A stretch of DNA of 64,000 nt from Aplidium turbinatum (lineage: Eukaryota > Chordata > Ascidiacea > Aplousobranchia > Polyclinidae), in contig OU964920.1 of NCBI GenBank assembly GCA_918807975.1, positions 44,855,979-44,919,978 of the forward strand. Direction: 5' to 3'. The notes under the pieces were generated by a model. It was not told the DNA's origin and ran no database searches. It saw only the letters and a program-made list of their open reading frames with translations. This document shows, in pieces, positions 10,619 to 22,900 of this stretch; the stretch's first letter is position 1, and every line of letters starts with the position of its first letter. The position numbers and the translations under genes were made by a program.

Positions 10619-11205
10619 TGGTCACAGCGGTAAACCATAATCTCTTCGTGGGAAAATTGTAACATAAGATTCCCGAATCCGTTCGTCTGTATGTATCGAC
10701 CGAAAAAGAAACACTCCTTGAAACGTCTATTCAATAAGTGTATTCCTGTAAAATTAGCCCGCGGCTATCGAAATCGAGATGCAACGCCGTACACCTCTAA
10801 AAACTGTCACTACGATACAGATTACTTGGATAAAAGACGGAACTTTTGTCCAGTTAGCAAGCACTAAGCAAACAGTTAAATGTGCGGCCAACTTTCAAAC
10901 AATCATTTTACGAATGACCAGAATAGATAGCAATATCTCAAACTCACATATGCAGTACTGTGACGCAATAATGAAAGACAATTATGAAGTCATTCAAACA
11001 GGTGTTTAAAGCTGATATAATATTTCCTGTTTAAACAGGTTTCAAACTGAAACAGGCCCAAACAGGTCCAAACAGGTTTGACACAAGTCTTATGAACGAT
11101 GGTGCAATTTTGGCACATTTTCTAGCAACTTCCATGACGTAATATTCAGTAGACTTGAACGGTTTTTTATATGACGTTTGATTAGGTGAACCATTGTCTG
11201 GAACA
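10619..11205 (-). repeat. BEL 3' LTR
   Basis: Begins TGGTCACAGCGG and ends CTGGAACA on the plus strand, preceded by target duplication ACAGG. It matches 16005-16591 almost exactly, and the solo LTR at 59170-59715 more distantly. Confidence 0.9.
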
Positions 11206-14200
11206 TAGCGGCCCCTAGTTATGACAGTCTGACATGGCATAACTAAAAAAGAATTGACGACAATTGTGAGCCAATGAATAAAAACACATGATACACAAAT
11301 TGTTTGAATCACTCACGTTTAAGTTAATACGCAAATACAAAGGGCATGCAAAGAATGAACAGCAATAAGAATAAACACGACGATACATGAAATTGGTACC
11401 ATAGGTACACACTAAAATGACGCTATATACAATGGTTGCGATAATAACCGACTGTTCCGGGCTCAGACAAGGGTCGGCCACCGCAGACAAAACCAGGCTC
11501 AAACCCTAACACTTAGGTGTTCTTTACGGGGGCGAGGCACGAAATATCCCTCAACACATAGTCTACTTTCACTTTCCCCGTACTCTCATCATAGTTGCAG
11601 ACGGCAACTTTAGCTCTACGAACCACAGGCTTCCCTTTCCTAATTTGTGGAACTACCTCATGCACCCTCCCAAGTTGATACTTCCCACGTTTACCAATGT
11701 CCTGGAGAGAACCTACCACTACAAGTTGACCAGGCTCCAAATTCTCGGCCATTTTTAGCCATTTTTTCCGGCCCTGAAGACCTGGCAAGTAAAAATCGAT
11801 CCATTTACTCCAAAACTGCTGAGAAAGTGACAAATTGAACCGATAATCCCTTCTTAATTGGTCACGATCATGTGGTTGCCCAACAGCACAGTATGGGTCT
11901 AAGTATGGGGTCAAAAGTGAGGCAGGGGTGGTGACAGTAAAATCCCTAGGGTCGTCACTCAAAGGTACCAAAGGGCGTTCGTTCACGATCCGAACGGCAC
12001 TGCCTGTGTACGTAAGCAGTTCAATAAAATTGGGCTTACGTATTGAAGAGTCCAAAATGTGAAAAAAGTACTTGGTCATATCGGCCACGAAACCAAGTCT
12101 ACTCAGCCGAAATCTAGCCAAGAGATCTGCCAGAGGGTTTAAGAAATCAGACAAGTCAGGACAAGAAAACATTACATCATTAACACAAGTTCCTCGAAAT
12201 TCAGACTTTCCATCGTAGACAATGCGCTTTTTTAATTGTGACGTCACAAAGTATGGTAAATACCATTGAAATCCTTTTACATTTTCTGCTTCACCAGCAC
12301 GCTCAATATAGCCATTAGATTTAAGATCCTTCATGGTGTCAGTAAGGAAATCACAAAGTTCAGGTTATTTTAAAGCCTTCTTTAAAGCAGCAGCTCTATC
12401 TGACGCCAACACAAAATTGTTAGGTAAATCAATATCTTCCTTCAACGGAACAGGTATCTCAAATCGACCATCTTTCAACTCAATATTCGGTTCAACAAGT
12501 TCTCTAGCCAAAATGTCATTGCGAGACAATTCACAGGTTTCATTTTGCAAGGTCAAATCCTGAATGACTTTATTCAGGTCTGCTATTTCCATATCACGAG
12601 ACTCAATTTTACGCTGAAAGCCAGAGATGACATCCGACTCTGAAGACGTCTGTACTCTGCACACGTTAGCAACGCTTTCATCTAAGGGTGACTTACCACC
12701 ACAAGCCAACCAGCCGAGAGGAGTGAGTAAAGCATGCGGTTCACTACGATTTTCACCAACACGCTCCTCTTTGGCCCACATCAAATAAGCGTTGTCGTTG
12801 CCAATCAGTACATCTACAGTACTACAATCATTCAAATGAAACATATTCACGTCATGAAAATGACGGAAACCATTTAAATCTTGTTTATGCGGTAAAGTTT
12901 TAACATCGTCAGCCCAAGCTGGGTTAACCACCGAAGTTATATCACAAAACAGTTCATCTGTCTCTAACGACTGGATGTTGAGTTTAACAAGGTTAGCACA
13001 AGTAGGTTTCTGACCAGCCAGGGTATCCATTTTAAACGACACTTTATCGTACGGTTTAAGACCAAGTTCGCACACCAAATCACTCGAAACAAACGTCAAC
13101 TGCAAACCAGGATCATGCTGACAATACACCAACTTTGATTTGCCAGTCATTGGATTCAAAACACGAGCAGCAGTAACGCGGTTAAAGGCTGCTTTAACAT
13201 TTCCAATCTTAACATTACGCACAGGAACTCTGGCACCAGCATCATCTTTGCCAATCGAATCCAGAGAATCACGTGACGTCACATAAAAATCATGCAGAAG
13301 AAAATAGTGTTTCCTATCGTTGTTAGGCCCACACTTACGACAGTTGTTTGCATGAACGCAATCCCTAACCATATGCTGGCGCAAACAATTCAAGCATTTG
13401 CCAGCTTTCACAATGACATCTCTCCGACCTTTAGGTGTCAAGCGCAAAAATTCTTTACAATTAGACAAAAATGATATTCAACTTGACCACGTGACGAACA
13501 ACAAATGCATGCCGGCAGGTCTTTACGTCTAGCCTCACCACCGCGCGGTGCGCCAACAACAGTCGAGTACTGCGAACTCCCTGACATCACATCATCATGG
13601 GGTTTTACGGACGTCTGCCTAACCGGACATGAAGGCAATTTTCCTTTGCCAAACTTTTTAAAATGCTGCGACTCACCAGAATCGCCCATTAGCATAATGC
13701 TAAAATCAGTCGACTTACGCGTTTCTTCTCGAACTACAAATTCAAACAAACTCTGAAAAGTAGGCTCATCAGTGCCACCATACTGATCACCTAAAAAGTC
13801 AAGATAACGCTGCTTAGCGTCAAACGGGAGTCGCTTAGCCAAATCCAAAACAAAACGACCTTCTAATTTATCACGCTGACCATAAGCTTGCGCGTAAAGC
13901 AGACACTGCGACAATTCATCTTTAAACTCCTTCAAATCACTGGAAGAGATTGAATTCAATTTGCTACCATAACGGTACTTTCTAATTTCCGGTTCGGCGA
14001 AAAGACCTCCACGAACTCCAAAACGCTGGGACAAGCGAGCTAACGACATTTCTATCCTGTCTTCTTCTGACAAGCCTGGGGTGTCCGAAACCAAATTAGC
14101 AATCGTTTGTGCAGCTGTTCTAACACAAGCTGCTTGCAACAAAGTCAAACGAGTTCCTTTAAACGGTGAAGCTGCCATTAAGGCCGTAACACGATTTTAG

Positions 14201-15819
14201 AAGATAAATGGCATATTATTACCATCGTAACCAATCAAGGCTGCCTTATCGAAGAACGCCCTACTATTTTGGTATTCAAAAAAGCAATCCTGCTGTTGAG
14301 AACTCGATTTAGCGGGAGAAGACAAGCCATATCCCTTAAGGGGCTGAGTGGGCTCAGTCACATGCACAGCCCGATCACGATCCTCACACACATTAAAATC
14401 AGGAGACACGATACGCCTCTCACAACCACCCAAATTACGTGTAGCTGGGCGATCAACAACTAGCGGCGCAGAAAACTTTGAAGGGGGTAAAGCATTACTG
14501 CTAATGGCGGCCCCGTGACCTGTACGCTCTGGGGGAGGAGTTCGGTTGTAATTCACAGACCTTGGCTCTACAGCATTCGGAAGACCCTTAGCCGCGGCCC
14601 CGAGACCTCCTGAAACAGCTGGAAAACATGTGGATTGTACAGGTCCACTTACGGATTCAACAGGCGTCTGGAAAAGGTTAGGTAAGTTAAACTGCGATTG
14701 ATGTTCACTTCTGGAATGCCTAGAAGAGCCCTTCTTAGAGCTACGCCGGGAGCCCAACTCAAAACGATATTCAGCTAAAACTACCTCTTTACGTTGTTCG
14801 GCCCTCAACTGAGCGTCTTTGAGTGCGAACTCAGCAGCTCTAGCTTCAGCTTTCGCGGCGGCCTCAGCAGCTCTCGCTTCGGCCTCAGCTCTCGCGATGG
14901 CCTTAGCAGCTCTTGCTTCGGCCTCAGCTTGTATCTGGAGCTCCTCTCGTTTTAACTGTAGGTTAATTTGTGTAACTATCCGTGACGAGCTCTCAGACAT
15001 CCTAGTGCTTACATTTGAGGCGCTATCCTCAGGATGTATGTCAGCATCCAACCTATCTGAGAACTCACTTTCTTTTTGTTCGAAGTTATTTTTTAACTAG
15101 TTAAATTCGGGATCTACCCTATCCCGAAGTTCTGCCAAGATTGCAGAGTTAACAATTTTACTCAAAAGAGCATGGAAATGCCTTAATTCCTCTTCTAAAG
15201 TAGAGAACTTAGATCGAAAAATTAACAGTTCCTGCTTATCACTCAAAGAACTTAGGGCTACAGAAAGTTTCCCAGTTTGAGTCAAAATATCCCGTCTAAG
15301 ATGCCGGGCCTCTCGAACTGACTTAGCCTCATCGTTACTGGGTCCCTCCCCAGAATGGCCTGCCCGACCGCAAAGAACATCATCAGGCTTAAACTCAGTC
15401 GAGTCTACGGCGGTCGAGTCCCTGTCGCCACCGAGTGTAGACATATTAAATGTTGGGGCTAAATTTAACAATTAAAAAGTTAAATTACACAAACACACAA
15501 TTTAAGTTATAAAAAACTTAACTGTAAAGACCGTAAAAAAAAAAAATACAAAAAAGAATTTAAATGCACGATACCGTAGCTGTACGGGTATGAAGTCCTA
15601 AAGTCCACAAAACTTGCTTGGATTCTTCCACTTGAATCTACAAGCACAGATGGATTGTCTTTAATCTTCTTTCTTGCCAATGAATGTCAAAGTTATTTTT
15701 CTTCAGTACCAAACTGAGAAGAAATGTCTTTACTTTTCCTTGCTTCTGTAAGAGTGTAGACTACCAACCAACAAATCTTTTTTTATTATTTCTTGTACTT
15801 CTAAGTAGTTCTTCTGCAC

Positions 15820-16004
15820 TAGCTGACAACAACCACGTCTTTTATTTTTTATGTGCTTCTAATTTCCAACTGACAACAACGTCTTTTATTTTTTATGTGC
15901 TTCTGCAGCCTACCAACTGACAAGAACTCGTCTTTTATTTTTTTATGTGCTTCTAGTGCTTCTTGGCCTACCAGCTAACAAGAACTCGTCTTTTATTTTT
16001 TTTA
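15820..16004 (-). repeat. Direct repeats in the BEL leader
   Basis: Three to four diverged copies of a 45-65 bp unit containing CTGACAAC, GTCTTTTATTTTTTATG and TGCTTCT lie between the 5' LTR and the gag region. Their role is unknown; they could shape leader RNA structure. Confidence 0.7.
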
Positions 16005-16591
16005 TGGTCACAGCGGTAAACCATAATCTCTTCGTGGGAAAATTGTAACATAAGATTCCCGAATCCGTTCGTCTGTATGTATCGACCGAAAAAGAAACAC
16101 TCCTTGAAACGTCTATTCAATAAGTGTATTCCTGTAAAATTAGCCCGCGGCTATCGAAATCGAGATGCAACGCCGTACACCTCTAAAAACTGTCACTACG
16201 ATACAGATTACTTGGATAAAAGACGGAACTTTTGTCCAGTTAGCAAGCACTAAGCAAACAGTTAAATGTGCGGCCAACTTTCAAACAATCATTTTACGAA
16301 TGACCAGAATAGATAGCAATATCTCAAACTCACATATGCAGTACTGTGACGCAATAATGAAAGACAATTATGAAGTCATTCAAACAGGTGTTTAAAGCTG
16401 ATATAATATTTCCTGTTTAAACAGGTTTCAAACTGAAACAGGCCCAAACAGGTCCAAACAGGTTTGACACAAGTCTTATGAACGATGGTGCAATTTTGGC
16501 ACATTTTCTAGCAACTTCCATGACGTAATATTCAGTAGACTTGAACGGTTTTTTATATGACGTTTGATTAAGTGAACCATTGTCTGGAACA
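16005..16591 (-). repeat. BEL 5' LTR
   Basis: Same sequence as 10619-11205 with about one difference, followed by target duplication ACAGG at 16592-16596. Confidence 0.9.
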
Positions 16592-16596
16592 ACAGG

Positions 16597-16765
16597 CTTC
16601 GAGTCAGCTGCTCCCTTTGCTTTGGTTTGCCATTAAGTGTTTTTACCGAGACACAGCCGCGTGATTTGGAGCGGTGTCGAACCCACGTCATTTTGAAAGA
16701 ACATCGCGCAGACGTTCTCACCACTCGGCTACGTAGCCGACACGTAATGCACTTCTATTATCAAA
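16597..16765 (-). repeat. tRNA-derived SINE-like element
   Basis: On the minus strand a tRNA-like head reads GTAGCCGAGTGGTGAGAACG (box A type), then GGGTTCGACACC (box B), followed by a short body. It lies between the BEL target site and the LINE linker region. A tRNA gene is unlikely because the arms do not pair well. Confidence 0.55.
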
Positions 16766-16779
16766 ATCAATGCCTGGTG

Positions 16780-18600
16780 CAGATTACGATAGTGACCACA
16801 TTCCAGTTCGTTTAGTATGTGCTCTTATGTGCTTTTATGTTAGTGCTCGTTTAGGACTAAGCCAACGAGATGCAAGAAAGCTGAGCCAAACCCAAAGTAT
16901 GAAATTGATCTACTAGGTAGAAATCCTGAAGGAAAGACAAAATTTGTTTTCTGGCTCAGTTAAAATTAATAATGGGTCGCTTGAAAGACTAACAACAACA
17001 GATAAACTAGTGAAACAATATAAAAATAGCGAGTCAGAATCACTGGAAGAGTTCATACCACAAGTCAAAACTGCGAAACAAAAGAAATATATTGAAGCTA
17101 AAGAAATTCGGTTACATACTCAATGTCGAAAAATGGAAAATGTCAAAACCAAACATAGTAAATATATCCACAAAAAGGTGAAAGAGGTAACAGGAAAGAA
17201 GAGGTATTACTCACAAGAAGGCTGCATCATGGCAAATGATGGAACAATTTTGTTGGACCAAAAAAACATTCACTAAAGAAAAATTAGAGCCAAAAATTTC
17301 TCACTCTACAGAATATTAGCCTTGTGACTGAGTCATCTAACAAAAATCTTACTTCGAATCAGAATGATGAGATTGAGACCAAAATTGAAACCAGAAATAT
17401 CAATAGCACAGTTTGAATGTGTTGCAGACAAAAGGACCACAAATGGAATTTTCACATTCAAAATGATAACAGAAAGATGTATAAAAAGGAACAAGGATCT
17501 GTATCTGTGTTTTATGGTCTTTTCTAAAGCTTTCGACAAGGTTCAACACGCTAAATTATTCCAAATATTGCAATCTTTTGATACCGACGGAAAAGATCTC
17601 AGAACTATACAAAACCTCTACTGGGAACAAAATGCTGCAACACGTGTAAATAGCAATCTTAGCAAACACAAACCGATACGACGAGGTGTCAGACAAGGAT
17701 GTGTCTTATATCTCGACCTCTTCAATGTTTACAGTGAGGTGATTTTGAGAAAAGATTTCGAAGATATGAATGGAGTAATAGTTAGGTACAAAACATAACA
17801 AACGTGAGATACCCTGATGATACAGTCCTGATAGTAGAATTTGCAAACAATCTACAAAACTTACTACATTCTGCTGTCAATAAGAGTAAATCAATAGGTA
17901 TAGCGTTAAATTCAAGCAAAACAGAATGGATGGCTGTATCAAAAAAAAAAGTATCCAAAATGCAACTTTACACTCAACGGTCGTCGTCGTGTGAGCCTGT
18001 GGGGCCGAGGGTCAAGGTGTTACAATAAAACAAATTGACAAATTTAAATATTTTGGGCACATTATAACTTCTGATGGCAAAAGTGACACTGGAATTAAAA
18101 AGAGAATCGTGCAAGCAAAGGACACTTATAGCAAAATGAGCACAATCTTCAAAAATCGCAACATAACATTAAAAACCATAATTAGTTTTAAAATCAATCT
18201 AGAATCAAGTTTAACCTACGGATGCGAATGCTGGACGATAAGTAGTGAAATGAAGAAAAGATTAGACGCTGCTGAGATGTAGTTTATCAGAAAAATGTTG
18301 AAGATCAGTTGGACAGAACATAAAAGTAATGACAAAGTTCTGGAATTGGCAAAAGCGGAAAGGAGATTACTAACAACAGTTAGAAACCGTCAGATGGAAT
18401 CTGCAGTTCATACAGTATTTGCAGACATAGAGATTTAGAAAAGTTAACACTATAGGGCATGATACAGGAAAAAGAAGCAGAGGTCGGAAAAAATCAACTT
18501 ATCTAAACAGCTTGAACCATTGGGCCACAAACACAAAAATCTAAACTAACGACTTTATACGGATATCAAATAACAGTGAAGTTTAGACCATGGTCGCCAA
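16780..18600 (+). pseudogene. LINE linker and reverse transcriptase fossil
   Basis: It starts with the post-endonuclease linker (KYEIDLLGRNPEG near 16890; KEVTGKKRYYSQEGCI near 17190-17230). The reverse transcriptase has FSKAFDKVQHAKL near 17520 and RRGVRQGCV near 17680. The catalytic box reads YPDD at 17807 instead of the usual YADD. Downstream, FKYFGTLITSDGKSD (18040) and LTYGCECWTIS (18210) are the thumb-side motifs of the family. Several frame changes and stops make it dead. Confidence 0.8.
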
Positions 18601-19022
18601 AGTCTGCATTAGATTTTTTTTTCTTCTTATTATATAATCATCACCATCTACTGGCAGACTTGAATAAACTGAGAGTGTAATTATCAAATACGTCATGTGG
18701 ACCTAGCCGAAGCATAATAGAATTACAAACGTATGATGTATAGTCACTGGGAAAATTTGTGTTTTTCAAAAAGAGATTAATTATGTTAAAATTCTCATTG
18801 AAACATCAAGAAAAACCCACAATCGTGAAGACAAAGGTTGCTGAAGATGTAAGCTACTCTAATTGTGCCATCTTTAGAAAGATAGCTAGGCTACTGACGA
18901 TTTAAACAACATTGCCGTAAATGGGGAAAATGCTAAACGTTACTAATAAAATTATTAATAAATGAATAATCTCACATTTTAAAAAACAAAAGTGCGACTA
19001 ATTTAACTTCTTTTTTGTTTAG
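18601..19022. other. Intron 2 end, nothing recognised
   Basis: AT-rich intron sequence up to the TTTTTTGTTTAG acceptor of exon 3. No element ends or coding features are seen. Confidence 0.5.
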
Positions 19023-19174
19023 CCATTCTTGAAGGAACAGCAGTGAACAATCGCAGTAATTGTGACAACCTCTATCAGGATGGATTCACTACCGACGGTT
19101 CTTACAACATTTCTGTAAATGGGCAAGTGATAGAAGTTTACTGTGAATTTCAAAAGAATGGCAACAATTGGATG
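19023..19174 (+). CDS. Lectin exon 3: start of fibrinogen-like domain
   Basis: The acceptor TTTAG at 19018-19022 is followed by phase-1 entry. The translation holds SNCDNLYQDGFTTDGSYNI and then EVYCEF, the first disulfide pair and opening strands of a fibrinogen C domain, ending GNNWM at phase 0 before a GTTTGT donor. Length is 152 bp. The wording is typical of invertebrate chordate fibrinogen-domain lectins. The next exon with matching phase is at 37604, 18.4 kb away. Confidence 0.85.
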
Positions 19175-19604
19175 GTTTGTTATAGTAAATAAAATGTTAA
19201 CAAAAGATACCACACTATTATGAATGCAAAGATTTTTGTTGCAAAATAATAGATATATGTATTTTTTAAGTTTATAGTGCCCTTGAACTTCAAATTCAAA
19301 ACAAAATTTGTAATTTAAACTTTTAAGGAAGCCAGTCTTTGAATTGTGACGCGATTAAGAACTGCGATGCTCCAAAATTTTCAAATGAAAAGGATTCTTT
19401 GAGTCGCTGGGTTTCAATGCAACAAAGGCGATTGTTACTTTTTGCAGTAGCAGGTCCAAAGAAGCCAAAGGATCACGTGCCCTCCCCACAAAACAAATTA
19501 TAATAAAAGATGTATTTTAATTAAAAAACAAGTAGTTGACCCAACTCTAAAAGGAAGGCCTTTACATGGCATATTTTGCTTCATGCTTTAAGGTTTTAGA
19601 TTAG
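19175..19604. other. Intron 3 start
   Basis: No feature is supported. A stretch at 19320-19490 is open and contains two cysteines, but it lacks splice sites and fibrinogen motifs. ATTAG at 19600-19604 is the left target duplication of the Gypsy element. Confidence 0.4.
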
Positions 19605-19854
19605 TGCACAAATGCCTGCAGTTAGCATGCTTCCTTGATTACTGCTGCACTCCTTTTGTCACGTGTACTCCGCGAGGCAGTACTCTGTTTTATTCGTATC
19701 ATTTCATTCTGGCAGGCTAGCGAACAACAGCTTCTTTTGTTCTAGTTCTAGTGTTGAGTTTAACAATCTTACGTTGTGTATTTTGTTGCAGAAATTGCGA
19801 TTCGATCATTTTTCTTTTGTTAATACATTCAAGAAAAATAACCGTCTTTGTTCA
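19605..19854 (+). repeat. Gypsy 5' LTR
   Basis: Starts TGCACAAATGCC and ends CTTTGTTCA, 250 bp. It holds ATTGCGATTCGATCA at 19794-19808, the exact complement of the primer-binding site. Confidence 0.92.
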
Positions 19855-19869
19855 TGATCGAATCGCAAT
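19855..19869 (+). promoter_or_regulatory. Gypsy primer-binding site, complementary to own LTR
   Basis: TGATCGAATCGCAAT directly follows the 5' LTR and is the perfect 15-base reverse complement of 19794-19808 inside the LTR. This is the arrangement known for self-primed elements such as Tf1, where the 5' end of the transcript primes reverse transcription. Confidence 0.75.
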
Positions 19870-19900
19870 AGGATAAGGTTAATTTAAAGAAATTTGTGGA

Positions 19901-22900
19901 ATGGTGGTGATAACATGCGCCTTTCCCAACTGTAATTTTGAAACAGCCGACGTGCCCGAAGCGGTTGCTTGTGTGGTGCTGCAAAGTCACACGTACAGTC
20001 ATGCTGCTACGACGCGCAACGCTCCAGCGCCCGTAAACCTTGGCCCGAAGCTAAATCGACCTACTGTAGATATTGGAGTTTCTCCAGAAGAATGGAGCGT
20101 GTTCACCAGAAGATGGAAGGCTTTTAAAGAAGGTTGCAGCATTCCTGATGAAGCAGCTTCAGTCCAGTTATTTCAATGTACCGGCCAAGCCCTAGGGGAC
20201 AGCCTTCTCCAAGCTGACGCTGAGACAGTGAGCAAACCTGTAGATGAACTTTTGCTTGCAATGCGACAACTGGCCGTTATACCTGTCGCCACAGGGGTGT
20301 TACGGTCGGAGTTTATGGCGATGCACCAAATGCGCGACGAAAAATTTCGCGCTTTTGCAGCTCGTGCTCGAGGAAAAGCGGATATATGTGCGTTCACTAC
20401 GAAATGTTCCTGCGGGCTGAAAGTTAGTTATACAGATCACATGATCCGCGACACACTACTCAGTGGAATTTCGGACAGTGAGATTCGTCGCGAAATGATG
20501 GGAATGGACAAAGTATTGTCGATTCCCATCAACGATATCATCGCCCTTGTCGAGATTAAAGAGATGGCTCGCAATGCGGTACCATCTCATGACGTTTCGG
20601 CAGTGTCGACGTTCAAGCGCAAGAAAAGCCAAAGCCCTATTCCAAGAGACCGTGGACACACCCAGGCAGCACCTTCCTCTCCCAATTGGTCACAAAAAAC
20701 TCACTGCCCTAAATGCAATAGATTATTCAATCGTTACAGAGAAGGCCCCAGAGGTTGGAACACTACGCCTTATTCCCTTTGTCTCGAATGCTTTCGGTCA
20801 TCTCGTCATAAAAACAAATGGGGCGCTCCTCCTAAAGATGCATCAGTCGGAGCACTCTGTGTAGCACCTACTGCACCTCAAATAGGCACATTTGCCTCAA
20901 CACAAACTGACATCGCAGCCCGAGACCCAATGTTCTCAACAATTCGTGGTCCTCACCACACATTCCAAAAAGGGCATTGGACACCATCCCGCATGCGAGA
21001 ACATCCCACAGTTCGGGTAGACATATCTATGGATGACTCATGTCATCAAGGCAGGTACACTAGCGTGATAGCACAAGTAACAGCAATCGCAGATACTGGT
21101 GCCCAAATAAATGTATGGTCACTGAAGAACTTTGTGCAATCCGGCTTTGGACAAGAGACCCTTGTACCCGCACCAAACCTAATAGCTGCAAATCGCTCTA
21201 CTATTTCCATTACAGGAGCATTTCGTGCCATCATTCGGGGTACAGCGCACGGCTGCAATGTTGAACGTCGGTGCATGATTTACATCAGTCCAGACGTTGA
21301 CAAGTTATACTTATCTCATGACACACTATTGCATTTAGGTGCCCTATCCCCGAAGTTCCCAACTCTAGGGGAACATCAGATCAAGCAAGAAATGGCGCAC
21401 AATCTTATCGAACCAGAAATCAACGTCGTCAGACTTGTCAACGGTGGATGCACAGTACCCAGCAAGCAACTGGAGTCGTGCACTTGCCCTCAACGTGGTG
21501 CAGTTCCAGCTCCCCCAACCAAGCTTCCGTTCCCATGCACACCTGAAAACAATGACAAGATGGCAAACTGGCTACTCCAGAGGTACGCCGCATCCACTTT
21601 CAACACTTGCCCGCACCGCGCGCTACATTGTATGGCTGGTCCTCCCATAGAAATACATGTTGACCCCAACGCGAAACCAGTGGCCGTTCATACACCAGCG
21701 TCTATCCCCTTGCATTGGCAAGAAAAAGTACACGCTGATCTCCTCCGCGACGAGGCTCTGGGAATCCTTGAAAAAGTCCCCCACGGCGAACCCACCACAT
21801 GGTGTCATCGCATGGTTATCACACGCAAAAATGATGGCTCACCACGCCGTACTGTCGACCTGTCCCCCTTAAACAAATTCTGCCAGAGAGAAACCTTCGC
21901 CTCCGAAGCTCCATTCCAGCTGTCCCGTCGTGTCCCCGGAAACACTTGGAAATCGGTGACTGACGCATGGAACGGCTATCACAGTGTTCCACTGCGTCCT
22001 TCTGATCGGCATCTCACAACTTTCATCACTCCCTTTGGAAGATGGCGCTACACTAGGGCACCGCAAGGATTCCTATCCTCTGGGGATGGCTACAATCGCC
22101 GTTTCAATACCATATTAACCGATTTTGTGCGCAAAGAACGCTGTGTCGACGACACAGTGTTCTATGATAGCCAACTGGAGGAACATTGGTGGCGAACCAT
22201 AAAATTCCTCACTTTAGTGGGACGGGCGGGCATTGTCCTTAACCCGGACAAGTTTCAATTTGCCCAACGCACCGTAGATTTCGCTGGATTCCGTATCTCA
22301 GAAGCAATGGTCGAGCCCCTCCCTAAATACTTGCTCGCCATCCAAGAATTTCCAGTCCCGAATAATATCACAGACATACGCAGCTGGTTCGGATTAATCA
22401 ACCAAGTAGGAAACTATGCTCAACTGCGTGACCTAATGGCACCGTTCAAGCCGTTCCTTAGCCCAAAGCATAAGTTCGAATGGTCTCAGGAGCTGGATTC
22501 CGCATTTGCCGCCTCCAAATCGGCAATCGTTGATGCTATTCGCCATGGGGTAGAAATCTTTGACCCCTGCCGTCGAACATGTTTGCGCCCTGACTGGTCC
22601 AACAAAGGCATCGGATATTTCCTTCTCCAAAAACATTGCGTATGTGCTTCCACTATACCGGACTGCTGCTCATCAGGTTGGAAAGTGACTCTTGCAGGAT
22701 CCCGATTCCTCTCATCGGCCGAACGACGTTATGCTCCCATAGAAGGCGAAGCCCTAGCAGTTGCGTGGGGCCTAGAACAGACAAAGTATTTTACGCAAGG
22801 CTGTGATAATTTGGTTATTGTAACGGATCATAAGCCATTGGTAAAAATATTCGGTGACCGTACGTTGGACGAAATCACTAACACTCGCCTGTTTCGTTTA

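Larger units (their letters stand above)
10619..16591 (-). mobile_element. BEL/Pao LTR retrotransposon, whole length with both LTRs, broken
   Basis: LTRs at 10619-11205 and 16005-16591 (587 bp each) differ at about one position by eye, so the insertion is recent. The target duplication is ACAGG (10614-10618 and 16592-16596). On the minus strand the parts are: leader with short direct repeats (about 15820-16004), gag region (about 13.4-15.5 kb) with an Ala/Glu-rich coiled coil near 14.8-14.95 kb, CCHC-like knuckles and aspartic protease region (about 12.4-13.5 kb), and reverse transcriptase start with integrase end (about 11.5-12.3 kb, motif FVADMTKYFF). Pol is far shorter than in a whole BEL element, so it is broken, with at least a few breaks. 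A purine-rich AGGGGCCGC precedes the 3' LTR. It is inserted in the LINE. Confidence 0.9.
8410..18600 (+). mobile_element. APE-type LINE fossil, split by two later insertions
   Basis: The endonuclease part lies on both sides of a TTAA MITE (8681-10396), and the linker and reverse transcriptase parts follow a BEL element (10614-16596) and a SINE-like stretch. The order and strand of the pieces fit one LINE. The clade (Jockey-like or RTE-like) is not resolved by eye. The 5' start is uncertain and no poly-A tail is obvious near 18600. Confidence 0.8.

Noticed and set aside
15684-15920. Open frame of 78 codons on the plus strand in the BEL leader
   Set aside because: It consists of the leader's T-rich direct repeats read on the opposite strand and has no domain.
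19320-19500. An extra lectin exon after exon 3 (open stretch with QQRR)
   Set aside because: There are no splice sites in phase and no fibrinogen motifs, and the exon at 37604 supplies exactly the expected block.
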